Positions 4,291 through 6,019 of a DNA stretch of 6,019 nt are shown in pieces. Below the pieces are notes generated by a model. The model made no database searches, had not been told where the DNA came from, and saw only the letters and a list, made by a program, of their open reading frames with translations. The stretch lies in the NCBI GenBank assembly GCA_045660065.1, contig JAZRDC010000081.1, positions 1-6,019 of the forward strand, given 5' to 3'. How positions within the stretch are numbered: position 1 is the first letter of the stretch; every line of letters begins with the position of its first letter. The translations under genes were made by a program, and so were the position numbers. This DNA comes from RGIG2094 sp045660065 (GTDB lineage Bacteria; Bacillota; Clostridia; RGIG6154).

Positions 4291-4321
4291 TTTTGCTATA
4301 TAAATTTTTATTCAAATGTGG

Positions 4322-4327
4322 TATAAT
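4322..4327 (+). promoter_or_regulatory. -10 box of the 169-aa gene
   Basis: TATAAT in very AT-rich DNA, 41 nt before the ATG at 4369. No good -35 lies 16-18 nt upstream; TTGCTA at 4293-4298 is too far (23 nt). This leader is unrelated to the shared leader of the three other membrane-protein genes. Confidence 0.5.
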
Positions 4328-4368
4328 CAATTTGATAAATTGGAATTTATTTGCAAAAGGGTGTTTAT

Positions 4369-4878
4369 ATGAAAAACAAAATAAGTATCATAGCAATTGT
4401 AATAGGAGTATTTTTAATATTCACTTTTTTATTTTTAAATCCATCATTGGGAAAGAAAACAGAGTGGAATAAAATATCTGAAGATTACGATATAATCGCT
4501 GATGTTGCATTTGATTATTATAAAGAATATATCAATGAAAGAAATACTCATAATGGCACTATGTTCCTTGATATATCAGAAGATGGAGAATCTCTAACAC
4601 AAACTATCTATTCGCCCGACAAAGAAGATACGGTTTATTATGTCAATTTAAATGAGAAACAAAAAGCCGCTCTTAAAAACATATCAAAGTATTACGCTGG
4701 TCCTCAACGACAAGAATCAATAATGATAAAAAGTGCAGAATATTTAGAAATCACCGATGACGATGCAGTAGGTGCATTTGCTATTATTAAGTCAAAAGAA
4801 AAACCTACCAACTTGGAAAATCATAAAATATACAATTTAGGAAATGATTGGTGGCAGGTTAAATCTACGGCAAGGTGA
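4369..4878 (+). CDS. Membrane-anchored extracytoplasmic protein of unknown function
   Basis: 169 residues. ATG 4369 is chosen because AAAAGGGTG (4355-4363) sits just before it; the in-frame TTG at 4351 would overlap that site. A short basic start (MKNK) and a hydrophobic helix (about 5-23) form a signal anchor or signal peptide; no lipobox cysteine is present. The remainder is soluble and acidic in part (EDGE, DKED, TDDD), with a tryptophan-rich end (NDWWQVKSTAR). The family is not recognised. It is bracketed by the 321-bp repeats, has its own -10 box and ribosome binding site, and its base composition is more AT-rich than the neighbouring DUF218 gene. It could be a lost or gained accessory gene. 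Confidence 0.83.
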   Translation: MKNKISIIAIVIGVFLIFTFLFLNPSLGKKTEWNKISEDYDIIADVAFDYYKEYINERNTHNGTMFLDISEDGESLTQTIYSPDKEDTVYYVNLNEKQKAALKNISKYYAGPQRQESIMIKSAEYLEITDDDAVGAFAIIKSKEKPTNLENHKIYNLGNDWWQVKSTAR

Positions 4879-4943
4879 TATGAAATAGAAAATGGTAGAC
4901 AAATTCCAATTTATCGAACTGAAAATATTTTTTAAAAAATAAT

Positions 4944-4971
4944 AAAAAATCGCTAATTTTAGCTCTTTTTT
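4944..4971 (+). terminator. Weak candidate terminator after the 169-aa gene
   Basis: AAAAAA (4944-4949) and TTTTTT flank the small stem GCTA-ATTT-TAGC (4952-4963) with a TC/TC mismatch between. The stem is AT-rich and weak; the strong hairpin at 5011-5045 is the more likely end of this transcript. Confidence 0.35.
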
Positions 4972-4983
4972 TCAAAAAGCAAA

Positions 4984-5010
4984 GTGCATCTAAATAGTTC
5001 GTAACACCCA
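4984..5010 (+). repeat. X box, copy 4
   Basis: GTGCATCTAAATAG then TTCGTAACACCCA, 105 nt after the stop of the 169-aa gene, the only copy not adjoining a stop codon. The outer pairing TGGC/GCCA is lost (GTGC/ACCC). It abuts the terminator at 5011. Confidence 0.75.
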
Positions 5011-5045
5011 GAAAAAGACCTGATGCAATGCATCAGGTCTTTTTC
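5011..5045 (+). terminator. Terminator, copy B
   Basis: Identical to 3857-3891: a 17-bp perfect inverted repeat with TTTTT in the 3' arm. First strong terminator after the 169-aa gene. Confidence 0.92.
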
Positions 5046-5047
5046 AA

Positions 5048-5220
5048 CGATGTTTGCCCTTTCTGGCAAGTGATGTCGCTTACGCTAATGATGCAGTCCT
5101 TTGGACAGTGATGTTGTGCCTTACGGCACAGTGGCAAACATCACATCACTGCGAATAAGGTAAGCAACATCATTACACCGATAGGTGTAACATCACTTTT
5201 TGCGAAGCAAAATACATCAC
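5048..5220. repeat. Hairpin tree with mirrored spacers, copy B
   Basis: Same order of hairpins and mirrored GTGATGT/ACATCAC words as copy A, shifted by 1154. Two substitutions are seen (about 5064 and 5155); the first shortens the TTGCCC/GGGCAA hairpin to TTGCC/GGCAA and leaves the long-range GATGTTTGCC/GGCAAACATC pairing intact. Confidence 0.8.
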
Positions 5221-5256
5221 TAAAATCTCCGTCAAAGTAGATTCGAACCACCGAAG
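5215..5256. repeat. Y box, copy 5
   Basis: CATCACTAAAATCTCCGT, CAAAGTAGATTCGAACC, ACCGAAG. The T-arm-like core is kept except that TGGATTC has become TAGATTC, which would break one T-stem pair. As in copy 4, a terminator follows. Confidence 0.72.
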
Positions 5257-5264
5257 CATAATTT

Positions 5265-5308
5265 AAGGGCAGATTTAGTGATTTTATTTCGCTAAGTCTG
5301 TCCTTTTT
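5265..5308 (+). terminator. Second terminator of repeat copy B
   Basis: 5265-5281 pairs with 5289-5305 (17 bp with wobbles), loop of 7 nt, T-run 5304-5308. The two changes in the 3' arm relative to copy A both preserve pairing (one G-T becomes G-C, one G-C becomes G-T). It insulates the MarR promoter 26 nt downstream. Confidence 0.78.
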
Positions 5309-5331
5309 GACAAAGAAAACACACTGCGACT

Positions 5332-5347
5332 TGTTGACATTTCAACA
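5332..5347. promoter_or_regulatory. MarR-type operator O1
   Basis: TGTTGA-CATT-TCAACA, a perfect 6-4-6 palindrome covering the -35 box. It has the same half-sites and spacing as O2, with centres 34 bp apart, so two repressor dimers could sit on the same promoter. Likely bound by the downstream MarR protein (inferred from position). Confidence 0.75.
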
Positions 5348-5362
5348 TATTTATGCTATACT
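5334..5362 (+). promoter_or_regulatory. Strong promoter of the marR-type operon
   Basis: Consensus -35 TTGACA (5334-5339), 17-nt spacer, -10 TATACT (5357-5362) with TGC extension (5354-5356). Both boxes are overlapped by palindromic operator sites, as expected for a repressed promoter. Confidence 0.93.
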
Positions 5363-5386
5363 ATTTGTTGAAGTTTCAACAAATAG
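5361..5386. promoter_or_regulatory. MarR-type operator O2
   Basis: CTATTTGTTGAA-GT-TTCAACAAATAG, a perfect 26-bp palindrome overlapping the last two bases of the -10 box and the transcription start region; its core is TGTTGA-AGTT-TCAACA. Binding here would block RNA polymerase. As RNA it could also form a 5'-UTR hairpin just before the ribosome binding site at 5388-5398. Confidence 0.85.
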
Positions 5387-5405
5387 CGGAAGGGGGGGTA
5401 AAGCA

Positions 5406-5846
5406 ATGCAAGAAAGATTTGAAACTTTTACGGTTTTAATAAATCGAATCAGCCGTAATATTCGAAAGATTAAAAATCAGAAAATGGCGGAGTATAATTT
5501 ACGAAGCGCTCAAATTTCTTGCCTTTATTATATTTACACCTTGAAGGAAGCAACCGCTACTGACCTTTGTGAGCGTTGTGAAGAAGATAAAGCAACTATT
5601 TCCAGAGCATTAGACTATCTTGAAACAAACGGATATATTGTTCGTGAGGTTGAAAGCGCAAAGAGATATAAAAGTCCTTTATCGCTTACCGATAAGGGTT
5701 TGGAAGTCAGCAAGAAAATTGCCGATAAAATTGATAATGTACTTGATACAATCGGTGTTGGACTTACCGAAAAAGAGCGAGTAGACTTTTATCGAAGTCT
5801 TTCTATCATAAGTGATCGCTTAGAACGAGTAATTAATAATAAATAA
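5406..5846 (+). CDS. MarR family transcriptional repressor
   Basis: 146 residues, the usual MarR length. An N-terminal dimerisation helix (about 1-28) is followed by the winged helix: helix region RSAQISCLYYIYTLKEATA (33-51), TDLCERC (52-58), recognition helix DKATISRALDYLETNGYI (61-78), and wing VREVESAKRYKSPLSLTDKG (79-98), whose last part is the typical LTxKG motif. A C-terminal dimer helix follows (about 100-146). C39, C55 and C58 (CxxC) are unusual and could sense oxidation or metal. ATG 5406 follows the G-rich ribosome binding site GGAAGGGGGG (5388-5397); an upstream in-frame reading from 5307 would cross the promoter and is rejected. It probably represses its own promoter and the flavin oxidoreductase gene 28 nt downstream. 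Its ligand cannot be told from sequence. Confidence 0.95.
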   Translation: MQERFETFTVLINRISRNIRKIKNQKMAEYNLRSAQISCLYYIYTLKEATATDLCERCEEDKATISRALDYLETNGYIVREVESAKRYKSPLSLTDKGLEVSKKIADKIDNVLDTIGVGLTEKERVDFYRSLSIISDRLERVINNK

Positions 5847-5874
5847 CATGTAAATTTTGAAAGGATTTGGTTTT

Positions 5875-6019
5875 ATGAACAAAATGGATGAAAAGTACAA
5901 GGCGCTGTTTACCCCTTGGAAAATTGGCAATGTAGAAATTAAAAATCGCATCGTTTTATGTCCTACGGGAGGCACCTCTCTCTTTGGCTGGTTTGAGCTT
6001 ACTGGTTGTCATTTTGACA
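5875..6019 (+). CDS. NADH:flavin oxidoreductase, old yellow enzyme family (N-terminus only)
   Basis: The first 48 residues are visible and the gene runs off the window. LFTPWKIGNVEIKNRIVL (11-28) is the typical opening of the FMN-binding TIM barrel of old-yellow-enzyme/2,4-dienoyl-CoA reductase/2-enoate reductase-like proteins; the next residues CPTGGTSLFGW stand where many members have an APM-type FMN contact. Such enzymes reduce activated C=C bonds with FMN, often with extra Fe-S and FAD domains in the clostridial forms; that part is not visible. ATG 5875 has AAAGGA (5860-5865) as ribosome binding site; the ATG at 5884 lacks one. It is 28 nt downstream of marR without a terminator, so co-transcribed and likely under the two operators. 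The substrate is unknown. Confidence 0.9.
   Translation, partial: MNKMDEKYKALFTPWKIGNVEIKNRIVLCPTGGTSLFGWFELTGCHFD

Larger units (their letters stand above)
4986..5306. repeat. 321-bp direct repeat, copy B
   Basis: Second copy of 3832-4152. Most of the 13 differences are clustered at the X-box end, in the Y box and in the final terminator; the hairpin tree between has only two. It fills the gap between the 169-aa gene and the MarR promoter, so this non-coding stretch is accounted for. Confidence 0.92.

Noticed and set aside
1341..5010. Integron attC sites (X boxes)
   Set aside because: GTTCGTAAC superficially recalls GTTRRRY/RYYYAAC boxes, but the spacing, the R''-L''...L'-R' layout and any integrase are missing, and every unit has its own promoter.

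Overview
The window looks like part of the chromosome of a low-GC Bacillota, most likely a gut-type clostridium. This rests on AT-rich DNA, tRNA genes with an encoded CCA end, sigma-A promoters with TGC-extended -10 boxes, strong GGAGG- or GGCGGTG-type ribosome binding sites, many U-tailed terminators, and protein families common in Clostridia. No species can be named from the sequence.

Layout. Two tRNA genes, Thr(TGT) and Tyr(GTA), lie at 18-211 and end in a strong terminator. A series of short, separately transcribed plus-strand genes follows: a 213-aa two-helix membrane protein (456-1097), a 57-aa small protein (1165-1338), a frameshifted four-helix-bundle gene (1632-1995), a 272-aa membrane protein with an outward domain (2116-2934), a 202-aa YdcF/SanA-type DUF218 protein (3223-3831) and a 169-aa membrane-anchored protein (4369-4878). 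The window ends with a MarR repressor (5406-5846) and the start of an old-yellow-enzyme-type NADH:flavin oxidoreductase (from 5875), probably one operon under a promoter that carries two palindromic MarR operators.

The unusual part is the DNA between the genes. Three unrelated membrane-protein genes (456, 2116, 3223) share nearly the same ~100-bp leader: a motif resembling a tRNA T-arm on the minus strand ('Y box'), a TTGTTT-17-TATAAT promoter, and an AAAGGCGGTG ribosome binding site at fixed distance. Four transcription units end in the same ~27-bp motif ('X box', core GGCATCTAAATAGTTCGTAA), followed by one of three different terminators. A 126-128-bp hairpin element that provides the tRNA-Tyr terminator reappears after the 272-aa gene. 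A 321-bp repeat (about 96% identical by eye) flanks the 169-aa gene. Two kinds of hairpin array occur, in which a short spacer word runs forward in the left half (GTGATGT or ATGAAG) and reverse-complemented in the right half (ACATCAC or CTTCAT), so the whole array can fold as a branched tree. A small decayed stretch at 4194-4290 resembles the N-terminus of a REP-associated (Y1) transposase.

Together this suggests a region built from interchangeable modules (leader + ORF + X box + terminator) joined through dispersed repeats, next to a tRNA locus. No recombinase is present in the window, so the mechanism (homologous recombination between repeats, or mobilisation by a transposase or integrase elsewhere) is open. 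The MarR-oxidoreductase operon looks like ordinary chromosome beyond the array.
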